Assembly (NCBI GenBank): GCA_902362805.1
Contig: CABIXY010000017.1
Location: 1-9,251 of the forward strand
Source of the DNA: Eubacteriaceae bacterium
Lineage (GTDB): Bacteria > Bacillota > Clostridia > Peptostreptococcales > Anaerovoracaceae
Length of the DNA: 9,251 nucleotides
Reading direction: 5' to 3'
Position numbers and translations under genes: made by a program. The notes under the pieces were generated by a model. It did no database searches and was not told the DNA's origin. It was given only the letters and a program-made list of their open reading frames with translations. Below are positions 1 through 5,760 of the stretch, in pieces (position 1 is the first letter of the stretch; every line of letters starts with the position of its first letter).

Positions 1-9
1 GATATGAAA

Positions 10-55
10 GAACCCCCGGTTTATGATGGCTGCATCATAAACCGGGGTTCTGTTT
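10..55 (+). terminator. Hairpin terminator of an upstream gene
   Basis: Bases 10-28 pair with 33-50 around a 4-nt GCTG loop. The stem is about 18 bp with one unpaired C in the C-run of the left arm, and it is GC-rich at the base. The following T-tract is short and interrupted (TGTTT), so it is a strong hairpin but an imperfect intrinsic terminator. It probably ends a + strand gene lying left of the window. It is less convincing in the other direction, where no T-run follows. Confidence 0.55.
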
Positions 56-64
56 AAGGGATTG

Positions 65-85
65 TTTTTTCACAGCCCCTTTTTC
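65..85. repeat. Lone terminator arm, inverted exact copy of 9167-9187
   Basis: A T6-CACAGCCCC-T5-C block here is the exact reverse complement of bases 9167-9187, where the same sequence is the left arm of a complete terminator hairpin. Here a full partner arm is missing. Only AAGGG at 56-60 can pair with CCCTT at 77-81. The layout looks like a terminator that lost most of its left arm by deletion, but that is inference. It lies between the hairpin at 10-50 and the promoter at 114-142. Confidence 0.5.
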
Positions 86-113
86 TTTACCCATGGCAGG
101 TCTTGATTGCCAG

Positions 114-142
114 TTGAAACTGAAGCCCTGAGAGAGTATAAT
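114..142 (+). promoter_or_regulatory. Near-consensus promoter of the phosphoribosyltransferase gene
   Basis: TTGAAA at 114-119 and TATAAT at 137-142 are separated by exactly 17 nt, an almost perfect vegetative sigma-A promoter. Transcription should begin near 149. This places the in-frame ATG at 148 at or before the 5' end of the mRNA and supports the ATG at 187 as the real start. Confidence 0.8.
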
Positions 143-186
143 AATTAATGTGGTTTTACAATTTGTTTGAGAAAGGAACAAGATTC

Positions 187-738
187 ATGTATTACGAAAT
201 GACAATAGCAGGACTAAAACGCCAATTACCTTTGTGCAAGATTACTGATGATCTTTATATCGGTGCCTTCATCATGTTCAGCGATGTAGAAATTACAAGG
301 GCATGTGCCAAGGAACTCCTGAAAGCTGCGCCGGATTTTGATGTCATCATCACGGCAGAATCAAAAGGCATTCCCCTTGCTTATGAGATGGCAAGACAAG
401 CTGGCACAGATGATTATGTGGTCGCTCGAAAAGGTGCCAAATTGTATATGGATAATGTCATCACCACAGAGGTCAATTCCATTACAACCGATCATATTCA
501 AACTTTATGTCTGGGGCAAAAAGAAGCAGATATGATGTGCGGGAAGCGAGTCCTCATTGTCGATGACGTAATCAGCACAGGAGAATCTCTCCTTTCGTTG
601 GAAACCCTCGTAAAACAAGTAGGCGGAAATATCGTCGGCAGGATGGCTGTACTGGCAGAAGGAGAGGCATCTGACAGAACGGATATCAGCTTCTTAGAAA
701 AATTACCAGTCTTCAATGCTGACGGCACAATAAAATAA
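187..738 (+). CDS. Phosphoribosyltransferase family protein (adenine PRTase-like)
   Basis: A 183-aa cytoplasmic type I phosphoribosyltransferase. The family transfers phosphoribose from PRPP to a base, usually in purine or pyrimidine salvage or in its regulation. The PRPP-binding motif VLIVDDVISTGES is at residues 122-134, with the usual two adjacent Asp followed by a Ser/Thr-Gly loop. An ESKGIPLA segment at 58-65 occupies the place of the first conserved loop of adenine/xanthine PRTases. The base specificity cannot be read from the sequence. The start at 187 is chosen because AAAGGAA lies 8 nt upstream and the promoter at 114-142 would start the mRNA near 149. The upstream in-frame ATG at 148 has no ribosome binding site. 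The gene appears monocistronic, with its own promoter and a probable terminator. Family assignment is firm; the substrate (adenine, or a regulatory role without catalysis) is a guess. Confidence 0.88.
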   Translation: MYYEMTIAGLKRQLPLCKITDDLYIGAFIMFSDVEITRACAKELLKAAPDFDVIITAESKGIPLAYEMARQAGTDDYVVARKGAKLYMDNVITTEVNSITTDHIQTLCLGQKEADMMCGKRVLIVDDVISTGESLLSLETLVKQVGGNIVGRMAVLAEGEASDRTDISFLEKLPVFNADGTIK

Positions 739-753
739 TCAATATGTAAATTG

Positions 754-811
754 AGAGGCTTCTTGCACAGAATCCAGTCGGACAGACCCTGGTGAGGCGC
801 CTCTTATTTTT
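754..811 (+). terminator. Probable terminator after the phosphoribosyltransferase gene
   Basis: AGAGGC at 754-759 pairs with GCCTCT at 799-804. Inside, CCAG at 774-777 pairs with CTGG at 789-792, with internal loops between the two stems. The hairpin is followed by TATTTTTGTTT. The long interrupted stem makes this a moderate rather than strong intrinsic terminator. It separates the PRTase gene from the MerR promoter. Confidence 0.5.
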
Positions 812-823
812 GTTTAAAAACAG

Positions 824-854
824 TTGACTCCCACGTTACGTGATACTGTATGAT
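824..854 (+). promoter_or_regulatory. MerR-type promoter and operator with 19-nt spacer
   Basis: TTGACT at 824-829 and TATGAT at 849-854 are 19 nt apart, two more than optimal. This long spacer is the hallmark of MerR-controlled promoters, which the activator untwists. A perfect dyad CACGT-T-ACGTG lies at 832-842 between the two elements, where a MerR dimer binds. It resembles the operators of TipAL-type regulators. The gene directly downstream is a TipAS-type MerR protein, so autoregulation is the natural reading. Confidence 0.8.
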
Positions 855-884
855 GGAGACAAAGTTAATTAGGAGCTGATGATT

Positions 885-1751
885 ATGAGAACAATAAGCC
901 AAGTTGCAAAGCTGACCGGAGTAAGCGTGCGCACTCTGCAATACTATGATGAAATCAACTTGCTCAATCCAAGCCAGCTTACCTCCTCGGGTTATCGTTT
1001 GTACGATGATGAAGACCTGAAAAAGCTGCAGCAGATTTTATTTTTTAAAGAGCTGGATTTCAAGTTAAAAGAAATCAAGACGATGATTGAACAGCCAGAT
1101 TTCGACCAAATTGAAGTTTATAAGAAGCAGAAGCAGCTGCTCTCTTTAAAACGTGACCGGCTTAACAAGCTGATATTGCTCCTGGATAGACTTGCGAAAG
1201 GAGAACCATGTATGAGTTTCACAGAATTTGATTTAAGCGAATATATCGACGCATTGGAGCAGTTCAAAAAAACTGATGCGGACCAGGTAATAAAATACTG
1301 GGGCAGCATCGAAAACTTTGAAAAGTTCATTGAAAGAGTCAGGGAGGATGAGCCTCGTCTAGCTCAACTGGCTGTCAAACAATTTGGCAGCGTGGAAAAA
1401 TATACGGAAGCAATGAAGGACAACCTGGCACATTTTTCTGAACTGATGGAACAGGCTGATACTATGAGGGAGAATATCGACGAGTTGATGAAGAAAAATA
1501 ACGAGTTATACGCGCAATTGACCGATGACATGTCGAGGGACGCCTCTTCCCCTGCAGTGCAGAGTATTCTTGCGGAAATTATTGAATTTTCCCAGCAATC
1601 TCTTATGAATAGAGAGATGGGAGATGGCTACTGGGATATGATAATCGAAAGTTACGAAAACGAAACAAACAAAGGTATCGTAGATCAAAAATACGGTGCT
1701 GGTGCATCTGATTATATCGCAAAAGCGCTGCGATGTTACTTCCACAGATAA
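885..1751 (+). CDS. MerR-family regulator with TipAS-type ligand domain
   Basis: A 288-aa transcription regulator. Residues 1-70 form the MerR winged helix-turn-helix, with the family signature around TISQVAKLTGVSVRTLQYYD at 3-22 and GYRLYDDEDL at 36-45. A coiled-coil dimer helix follows at about 75-105. The remainder matches the TipAS antibiotic-recognition type, with a typical C-terminal end around VDQKYGAGASDYIAKAL at 266-282. Proteins of this kind (TipAL, Mta) bind drugs or other hydrophobic ligands and activate their own gene and often an efflux pump. No efflux gene lies next to this one. ATG 885 is preferred to ATG 879 because AGGAG at 871-875 is 9 nt from the former and only 3 nt from the latter. 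Residues 138-141 (YWGS) and 167-170 (QFGS) begin similar segments 29 residues apart, a possible internal repeat. The ligand is unknown. Confidence 0.9.
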   Translation: MRTISQVAKLTGVSVRTLQYYDEINLLNPSQLTSSGYRLYDDEDLKKLQQILFFKELDFKLKEIKTMIEQPDFDQIEVYKKQKQLLSLKRDRLNKLILLLDRLAKGEPCMSFTEFDLSEYIDALEQFKKTDADQVIKYWGSIENFEKFIERVREDEPRLAQLAVKQFGSVEKYTEAMKDNLAHFSELMEQADTMRENIDELMKKNNELYAQLTDDMSRDASSPAVQSILAEIIEFSQQSLMNREMGDGYWDMIIESYENETNKGIVDQKYGAGASDYIAKALRCYFHR

Positions 1752-1758
1752 CTCGCGT

Positions 1759-1800
1759 AAAAAGACTGCGTTTCAAGTTGATAAAACGTAGTCTTTTTTA
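1759..1800. terminator. Strong terminator, probably bidirectional
   Basis: Bases 1759-1773 pair with 1784-1798 as a 15-bp stem with one G-U pair and a 10-nt loop. The arms are A5 at the left and T6 at the right. On the + strand it ends the MerR gene. Read on the - strand it is also followed by a T5 run, so it can terminate the sortase/GATase-like operon arriving from the right. Confidence 0.85.
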
Positions 1801-1801
1801 T

Positions 1802-1841
1802 AACATAGGAAATATCGTCCAAAGGACGTATTTCCTATGTT
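1802..1841. repeat. Second palindrome between convergent genes
   Basis: Bases 1802-1820 pair with 1824-1841 around a 3-nt AAA loop. The stem is 18 bp with a single bulged T at about 1815. It lacks an adjacent uninterrupted T-tract on either strand (TTTCAAAG then T6 on +), so it is not a clean intrinsic terminator. It could assist termination, stabilise mRNA 3' ends or be a small palindromic repeat. It lies 3 nt from the terminator at 1759-1798. Confidence 0.55.
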
Positions 1842-1881
1842 TCAAAGTTTTTTATAGCATGCCTCTGGCGTGGGTCTTTGA

Positions 1882-2238
1882 TCAGATTTCCAGTTTGCAG
1901 GTATCAGACAAGAACTTTCCAATTCTCTCTTTCCGCTCCCCTTCATCCTTCGGCCAGGTAAACAGATCAACACCTTTCCAACTTGCATGATCGACACTAT
2001 AGGTCGGAATTTCATTTTCGTAGATAGCCTCGCTGGCTTCTATCCGAAATCCGTTGATGGTTTTGTGCGGACCGCCGTTGAGAATAAATCCTTTGATTTC
2101 TCCCAGGCTGTCTAGATATGCCTGGTCTGCGTCGTGGCTGCAGACGACTGCCGGCACGCCAAAACTCTCCACATCCTCCTTGATCATCTGGCAATTCTCA
2201 TGTCCTAAGTCTACGATTACAATTACTCCACTCGCCAT
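1882..2238 (-). CDS. Truncated, non-catalytic GATase-like protein (GuaA N-domain type)
   Basis: A 118-aa soluble protein resembling the class I glutamine amidotransferase domain at the front of GMP synthase. The first strand VIVIVD (5-10) and the GFILNGGP turn (50-57) fit well. EIPTYSVDHASW (76-87) aligns with the family's nucleophile elbow, but the Cys position is occupied by Asp83. The final helix IGKFLSDTC (106-114) resembles the domain's last helix. About 70 residues between these parts, including the usual HPE triad region, are missing; WPKD stands near that place. It therefore should not hydrolyse glutamine. The ORF is intact and its start overlaps the sortase stop by one base (TAATG), with GGAGG 10 nt upstream, so it is translated with the sortase. 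It could be a binding or regulatory relic. Fold assignment is by eye and the function is unknown. Confidence 0.7.
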   Translation of the reverse strand: MASGVIVIVDLGHENCQMIKEDVESFGVPAVVCSHDADQAYLDSLGEIKGFILNGGPHKTINGFRIEASEAIYENEIPTYSVDHASWKGVDLFTWPKDEGERKERIGKFLSDTCKLEI

Positions 2239-2987
2239 TACTCGTCATCCTCCATTTCTGCAAGCTTTCCATATACTACCAGTCTTGCATCATCAAATTC
2301 ATATGTGCAGGTGCTCAACATCACGATTTTGTCTCTGGGCGATGCAGCCACACCCGTGTCAATTTCACCATTTGCAATAATCCAGTCGAGGTATGTCTGT
2401 TTATCCTTTTCTCCGGAAAAACGATATCGGTACTTATCGCTGTCCGCGGCAATTGTTACAACACCAAAGATTTCCACTTCGTATTTTTTCTCCGGTGTGA
2501 TCAGCATCATTTTCTTATGTTTGTCAAAATAGTCTTTGTCCCGGTATTTCGTAAGAGAATTGAACATGCTGCCATCTTTCATTCTATGGCCATAAATAAT
2601 CGTGTTGAACTCTGTAAAGGGTTTTTCGCATCGGTAGTCGATAAAGATGGAACCTTTGCCATTGTACTGGCCGTTGATCATCCGGTACAGATAGTATTGA
2701 TTGTCTTTTCCCTGTACCACAGGATAATTGATGACTGTATCTTTTGAGTAAATCCACGCCTTGACGTCCTTGTTTTTCTTGACCAATGCGTCAAAATCCA
2801 CTTCACCAGTAAATGATTCTGCCTGCGTTCCCGCAAGTTCCTGTACACTGTCATATTCTTTCGTTCCTACGTGATATTCATATAAAATCGTTCCAATCTT
2901 GTAAAGACTAAACGCAATAATCAGTATCAAAATAAAGAGAATCATTCGATAAAGCAACGTGCTTTTTTTCTTTTCTTTTTTTGTCAT
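2238..2987 (-). CDS. Class B sortase
   Basis: A 249-aa membrane-anchored transpeptidase. Residues 1-11 are basic, a signal-anchor helix spans about 12-36 and the catalytic domain faces outward. Class B features are clear: DVKAWIYSKDTVINYPVVQG (74-93), IDYR (116-119), catalytic His134 in YGHRMKDGSMF, Cys227 in LSTCTYEF and Arg235 in DDARLVV. Sortases cut a C-terminal sorting signal and join the protein to the cell wall or to pili. No substrate with a sorting signal lies in this window, so this is an orphan sortase. The start at 2987 is preferred over 3098, because the best promoter (3025-3030) lies between them and the longer N-terminus is uncharacteristic. GAGGA lies 12 nt upstream, rather far. 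The gene is coupled to the GATase-like gene behind it. Whether it anchors surface proteins or is a housekeeping enzyme cannot be told. Confidence 0.93.
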   Translation of the reverse strand: MTKKEKKKSTLLYRMILFILILIIAFSLYKIGTILYEYHVGTKEYDSVQELAGTQAESFTGEVDFDALVKKNKDVKAWIYSKDTVINYPVVQGKDNQYYLYRMINGQYNGKGSIFIDYRCEKPFTEFNTIIYGHRMKDGSMFNSLTKYRDKDYFDKHKKMMLITPEKKYEVEIFGVVTIAADSDKYRYRFSGEKDKQTYLDWIIANGEIDTGVAASPRDKIVMLSTCTYEFDDARLVVYGKLAEMEDDE

Positions 2988-3024
2988 AGTGATACATTTT
3001 CCTCTATTCATCCGACTATAAAGT

Positions 3025-3053
3025 ATTGTATCACATTTCCATTTCTTTTTCAT
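3025..3053 (-). promoter_or_regulatory. Putative extended -10 promoter of the sortase operon
   Basis: Read on the - strand, TACAAT (3025-3030) is preceded by TGA (3031-3033), forming an extended -10. A weak -35, ATGAAA (3048-3053), stands 17 nt further up. The transcript would start near 3018, leaving about a 30-nt leader before the ATG at 2987. Confidence 0.5.
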
Positions 3054-3096
3054 TCTTTTGCGTATAAAAAAGGCCGCCGATTCCAATATTAAAATC

Positions 3097-3465
3097 ATGG
3101 AATTAATAGTATTTGTTTTGGGTGGAGCTTTTTACGGCCTTACAGAATTTATATATCGAGGCTGGACCCATTGGACCATGGTGCTGACAGGCGGTGCTGT
3201 CGTACTCACGTTCTATCTTCTGATTCCTTTTCTATTTAATATGAATGTTATACTCGCCGCTTTGCTTGGCGCTTTGATTATCACCGCATACGAGTTCTCG
3301 ATGGGTGTCATCGTCAATCTCTGGCTGCATTGGGATGTTTGGGACTATTCTTCTCGTCCTGGCAATGTACTCGGGCAGATTTGCCCTCTTTATACGGCAT
3401 ACTGGTTTGCAATATGCCTTGCCTTCTTCTCCCTGATAAAATATAATAAGAATATACTTTTTTAG
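3097..3465 (+). CDS. Small membrane protein, putative ABC-transporter permease family (CmpB type)
   Basis: A 122-aa integral membrane protein with about four hydrophobic segments (roughly 2-20, 28-47, 50-74 and 100-117). The central motif HWDVWDYSSRPGNVLGQIC (78-96) followed by YTAYW matches the family annotated as putative ABC-transporter permease (PF06541, CmpB/YukF-like). That name is historical and transport has not been shown for the family in general. An in-frame TTG at 3058 could lengthen the protein, but it has no ribosome binding site and would add a charged leader before the first helix. ATG 3097 also lacks a clear Shine-Dalgarno and a clear promoter, so the start is uncertain. The stop is 14 nt before the phosphohexomutase ATG, so the two are probably co-transcribed. 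Confidence 0.75.
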   Translation: MELIVFVLGGAFYGLTEFIYRGWTHWTMVLTGGAVVLTFYLLIPFLFNMNVILAALLGALIITAYEFSMGVIVNLWLHWDVWDYSSRPGNVLGQICPLYTAYWFAICLAFFSLIKYNKNILF

Positions 3466-3479
3466 CAGGAGAAGAAATT

Positions 3480-5006
3480 ATGTCAAAATATGATTATAGC
3501 AAGTTACAAAATGGCAGCGATATCAGGGGAGTTGCAATTGACGGCGTCCCTGGCGAAACTGTCAACCTGAACAAGGAAACAACGATGCGCCTCGCAAAAG
3601 CCTTTCTTTACTGGCTGACTTCAAAGACGGGAAAAGATCCCGCTTCTTTGACTATATCCATCGGACGCGATCCGCGTTTGTCAGGTCCCGGCTTGGCTGA
3701 TGCATTCTGCCAGGCGCTAGTTTCTTACGGCTGCAGAATCTTAGATGCAGGAATCGCTTCAACACCGGCCATGTTCATGTCAACAATCTTTGCAGAATAT
3801 CAATGTGACGGCGCTATCATGGTGACGGCCAGCCATCTCCCTTTTAACAGAAATGGATTCAAGTTCTTCGACTGTGAAGGCGGACTGGACAAGGGCGACA
3901 TTACGGACATCATCACCTTTGCAGAATCAGACTCGATATTAAATTCCATACAGGGCCGTGAGCCCGGAGAAGTGGAAAAAATCCCACTTCTCGATACATA
4001 TTCGGCCCATCTGCGTGAGCTGATTGCTGAAGGTGCAGGCTTGGGCGAAAAACCACTGGCAGGTATGAGAATTACCGTCGATGCGGGCAACGGTTCCGGC
4101 GGGTTCTTCGCCACTAAGGTGTTAGCACCTCTAGGTGCTGATATTTCTTCCAACCAGTACCTGGAACCCGATGGGAACTTTCCAAATCATGCCCCGAACC
4201 CGGAAGATCAGAAAGCGATGGAGGCAATCTGTTCTCGTGTCAAAGAGGTGAAGTCAGATCTTGGCCTCATCTTTGATACCGATGTAGACAGATCCTCTGC
4301 GGTGGACGAAAAAGGCCGCGAAATTAACCGGAACGGCATCGTTGCCATGGCGGCGGCACTGATCGCCGAGGCTCATCCGAGAACCACCGTCGTTACAGAC
4401 AGCATCACCAGTAATCAGCTGACCGCATTTCTCGAAAAGGACCTGGGGCTTAAGCACCTGCGCTTCAAGCGAGGGTATAAAAACGTGATTAACAAATCCA
4501 TCCAACTAAATCAAGCTGGGATTGACAGCCAGTTAGCCATTGAAACCTCAGGCCACGCCGCATACAAAGAAAACTACTTCCTCGACGACGGCGCTTATCT
4601 CGCCACTAAAATCGTCATCAAAGCGGCAAAACTCCATCAGGCGGGTCAGGGTATTTCCGCGTTGATTGCCACTATGAAAATGCCTGCGGAATCTATAGAA
4701 GTCAGATTTCCGATTTTAGCGGAGGACTTTTCAGCTTACGGCAATCAGATTATCGATGATTTGCAGGCACTCGTCGCATCCGATCAGCTGCAGGGCGCTT
4801 CTCTCGTCACACCGAACTATGAAGGCGTTCGCATCAATTTTGATACCCCTTCTCTAAAGGGATGGATGCTGCTTCGCAAGTCGCTGCATGATCCGATCAT
4901 GCCCCTCAATATTGAATCCGATGTAGAAGGCGGCTGTGAGGCGATCAGGAAATTGTTAAAGCCGATTCTGGCGACTTATGCAGAGCTGGATATTTCAAAA
5001 TTATAA
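3480..5006 (+). CDS. Phosphohexomutase (phosphoglucomutase/phosphomannomutase family)
   Basis: A complete 508-aa cytoplasmic alpha-D-phosphohexomutase. It interconverts hexose 1- and 6-phosphates (glucose and/or mannose), feeding glycogen, exopolysaccharide or cell-wall sugar nucleotide synthesis. All four functional loops are visible: GRDPRLSG at 62-69; the phosphoserine loop TASHLP with catalytic Ser118; the Mg-binding loop DTDVDR at 266-271; and the sugar-selection loop ETSGH at 355-359. The phosphate-binding C-terminal domain carries LRKSLHDPIMPLNIES (465-480), a variant of the usual RxSGTEP-type loop. This variant is known in a subgroup of the family that includes plant homologues. The start is fixed by AGGAG at 3467-3471, 8 nt upstream. 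It sits 14 nt behind the small membrane protein gene. The sugar preference cannot be decided from sequence. Confidence 0.93.
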   Translation: MSKYDYSKLQNGSDIRGVAIDGVPGETVNLNKETTMRLAKAFLYWLTSKTGKDPASLTISIGRDPRLSGPGLADAFCQALVSYGCRILDAGIASTPAMFMSTIFAEYQCDGAIMVTASHLPFNRNGFKFFDCEGGLDKGDITDIITFAESDSILNSIQGREPGEVEKIPLLDTYSAHLRELIAEGAGLGEKPLAGMRITVDAGNGSGGFFATKVLAPLGADISSNQYLEPDGNFPNHAPNPEDQKAMEAICSRVKEVKSDLGLIFDTDVDRSSAVDEKGREINRNGIVAMAAALIAEAHPRTTVVTDSITSNQLTAFLEKDLGLKHLRFKRGYKNVINKSIQLNQAGIDSQLAIETSGHAAYKENYFLDDGAYLATKIVIKAAKLHQAGQGISALIATMKMPAESIEVRFPILAEDFSAYGNQIIDDLQALVASDQLQGASLVTPNYEGVRINFDTPSLKGWMLLRKSLHDPIMPLNIESDVEGGCEAIRKLLKPILATYAELDISKL

Positions 5007-5013
5007 ATGCACT

Positions 5014-5055
5014 ATAAAAGGCCGTCACGCTGAACGGCCTTTTATTTTTTTTTTT
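5014..5055. terminator. Strong terminator between convergent genes
   Basis: Bases 5014-5025 and 5034-5045 form a perfect 12-bp stem (ATAAAAGGCCGT and its complement) with an 8-nt loop. It is followed by a T-run to 5055 on the + strand. On the - strand the T-tract after it is only TTTTAT, but it is the sole candidate terminator for the convergent gene ending at 5057. Confidence 0.9.
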
Positions 5056-5056
5056 A

Positions 5057-5665
5057 TTATTTAAACTCCAATGACTTGTAGAATACTTCTACATCCTTCC
5101 ATTCGTAATCAAAGATGATGATCGTCACCGACTCGAACGCTCTGGCCAGGGCACCTGCATATTTGTCATTGCGAAGCTCTTCAATGGTGAACCCCGGTAC
5201 GGAAAGCCCGAATCTGCCCGCATTGGCCATAATCCCCGCTTTCATGTAGCCGACAAACTCCGCCCACTCTTCATCGCCGGTCATATCTGCCGCTTCTTGT
5301 TTAGCAGATAATTTGATACGATCTCTTTCGTTGGCATCCCCTTTCAGTCCCCTGACGGCAAAATAGTTGATCCACTTGTTGAGCATATCATTATCCGCGC
5401 ATTTCTCAAAGGCCTCCAGAATTTCGTCCTTCGGTACGGAAACCCGATAAAAATATCGGTTATCATAGGTATCAATCTTTTCCACTTTCTCAAAAGCTTC
5501 CTCGAGAGTTTCCTGATAGGCGTCTGCCGAAACCTTTTCGTCTGACAGAACCGGAAAAGATACCACTAGATAGTCTGGCGCGGGTATGTATTGTGAATTC
5601 TTATATTCTGCTAAGGCATGCTGAATGCCTATATTTTCTGAAATAAGTTGTACAGCTCTGTTCAT
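5057..5665 (-). CDS. Hypothetical protein, 202 aa, family not recognised
   Basis: I do not recognise this protein. It is a soluble, acidic 202-aa sequence with no signal peptide, membrane helix or obvious catalytic motif. It has a helix-rich N-terminal part, a strand-like DYLVVSFPV stretch (31-39), a Glu/Lys-rich helix around 52-64 and a C-terminal strand VTIIIFDYEW (near 180-190). Overall it looks like a compact alpha/beta domain. The start at ATG 5665 is favoured over the in-frame GTG at 5674, because AGGTG at 5672-5676 lies 6 nt from the ATG and contains the GTG itself. It follows the butyrate kinase gene by 95 nt with no clear terminator in between. It could be read through from there or use its own promoter in the gap. 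No function is inferred. Confidence 0.7.
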   Translation of the reverse strand: MNRAVQLISENIGIQHALAEYKNSQYIPAPDYLVVSFPVLSDEKVSADAYQETLEEAFEKVEKIDTYDNRYFYRVSVPKDEILEAFEKCADNDMLNKWINYFAVRGLKGDANERDRIKLSAKQEAADMTGDEEWAEFVGYMKAGIMANAGRFGLSVPGFTIEELRNDKYAGALARAFESVTIIIFDYEWKDVEVFYKSLEFK

Positions 5666-5704
5666 AATACTCACCTCGTTAATATTCTGTTCCCAATTTG
5701 CATT

Positions 5705-5750
5705 TTTCTGACAAATCTATTTTATCACATTTTATTTGTGAAGCATAGTT
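5705..5750 (-). promoter_or_regulatory. Possible promoter and inverted repeat before the 202-aa gene
   Basis: On the - strand TTCACA followed 17 nt later by TAGATT gives a fair promoter (about 5/6 and 4/6 matches). TCACA-N7-TGTGA, an inverted repeat, lies across the -35 and spacer and could be an operator. Both calls are weak because the region is AT-rich. Confidence 0.3.
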
Positions 5751-5760
5751 AAAATATAGA

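Noticed and set aside
148..186. N-terminal extension of the phosphoribosyltransferase from ATG 148
   Set aside because: The promoter at 114-142 starts transcription near 149 and the ATG at 187 has a proper AAAGGAA at the right distance.
1882..2380. Overlapping ORFs opposite to the GATase-like and sortase genes (2012-2194 -, 2054-2380 +)
   Set aside because: They lie in other frames over well-supported genes, show low-complexity Ser/Arg/His-rich translation and have no ribosome binding sites.
3058..3096. TTG start for the CmpB-type membrane protein
   Set aside because: No ribosome binding site, and the charged leader does not fit. ATG 3097 begins directly at the first hydrophobic segment, though its own ribosome binding site is also poor.
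2988..3098. Longer sortase reading frame starting at 3098
   Set aside because: The probable promoter lies inside this stretch, and the added residues are not typical before the signal-anchor.
5705..5750. Terminator between butyrate kinase and the 202-aa gene
   Set aside because: The only hairpin (TCACA-N7-TGTGA) has 5 bp and no T-run after it, so I kept it only as a possible operator.
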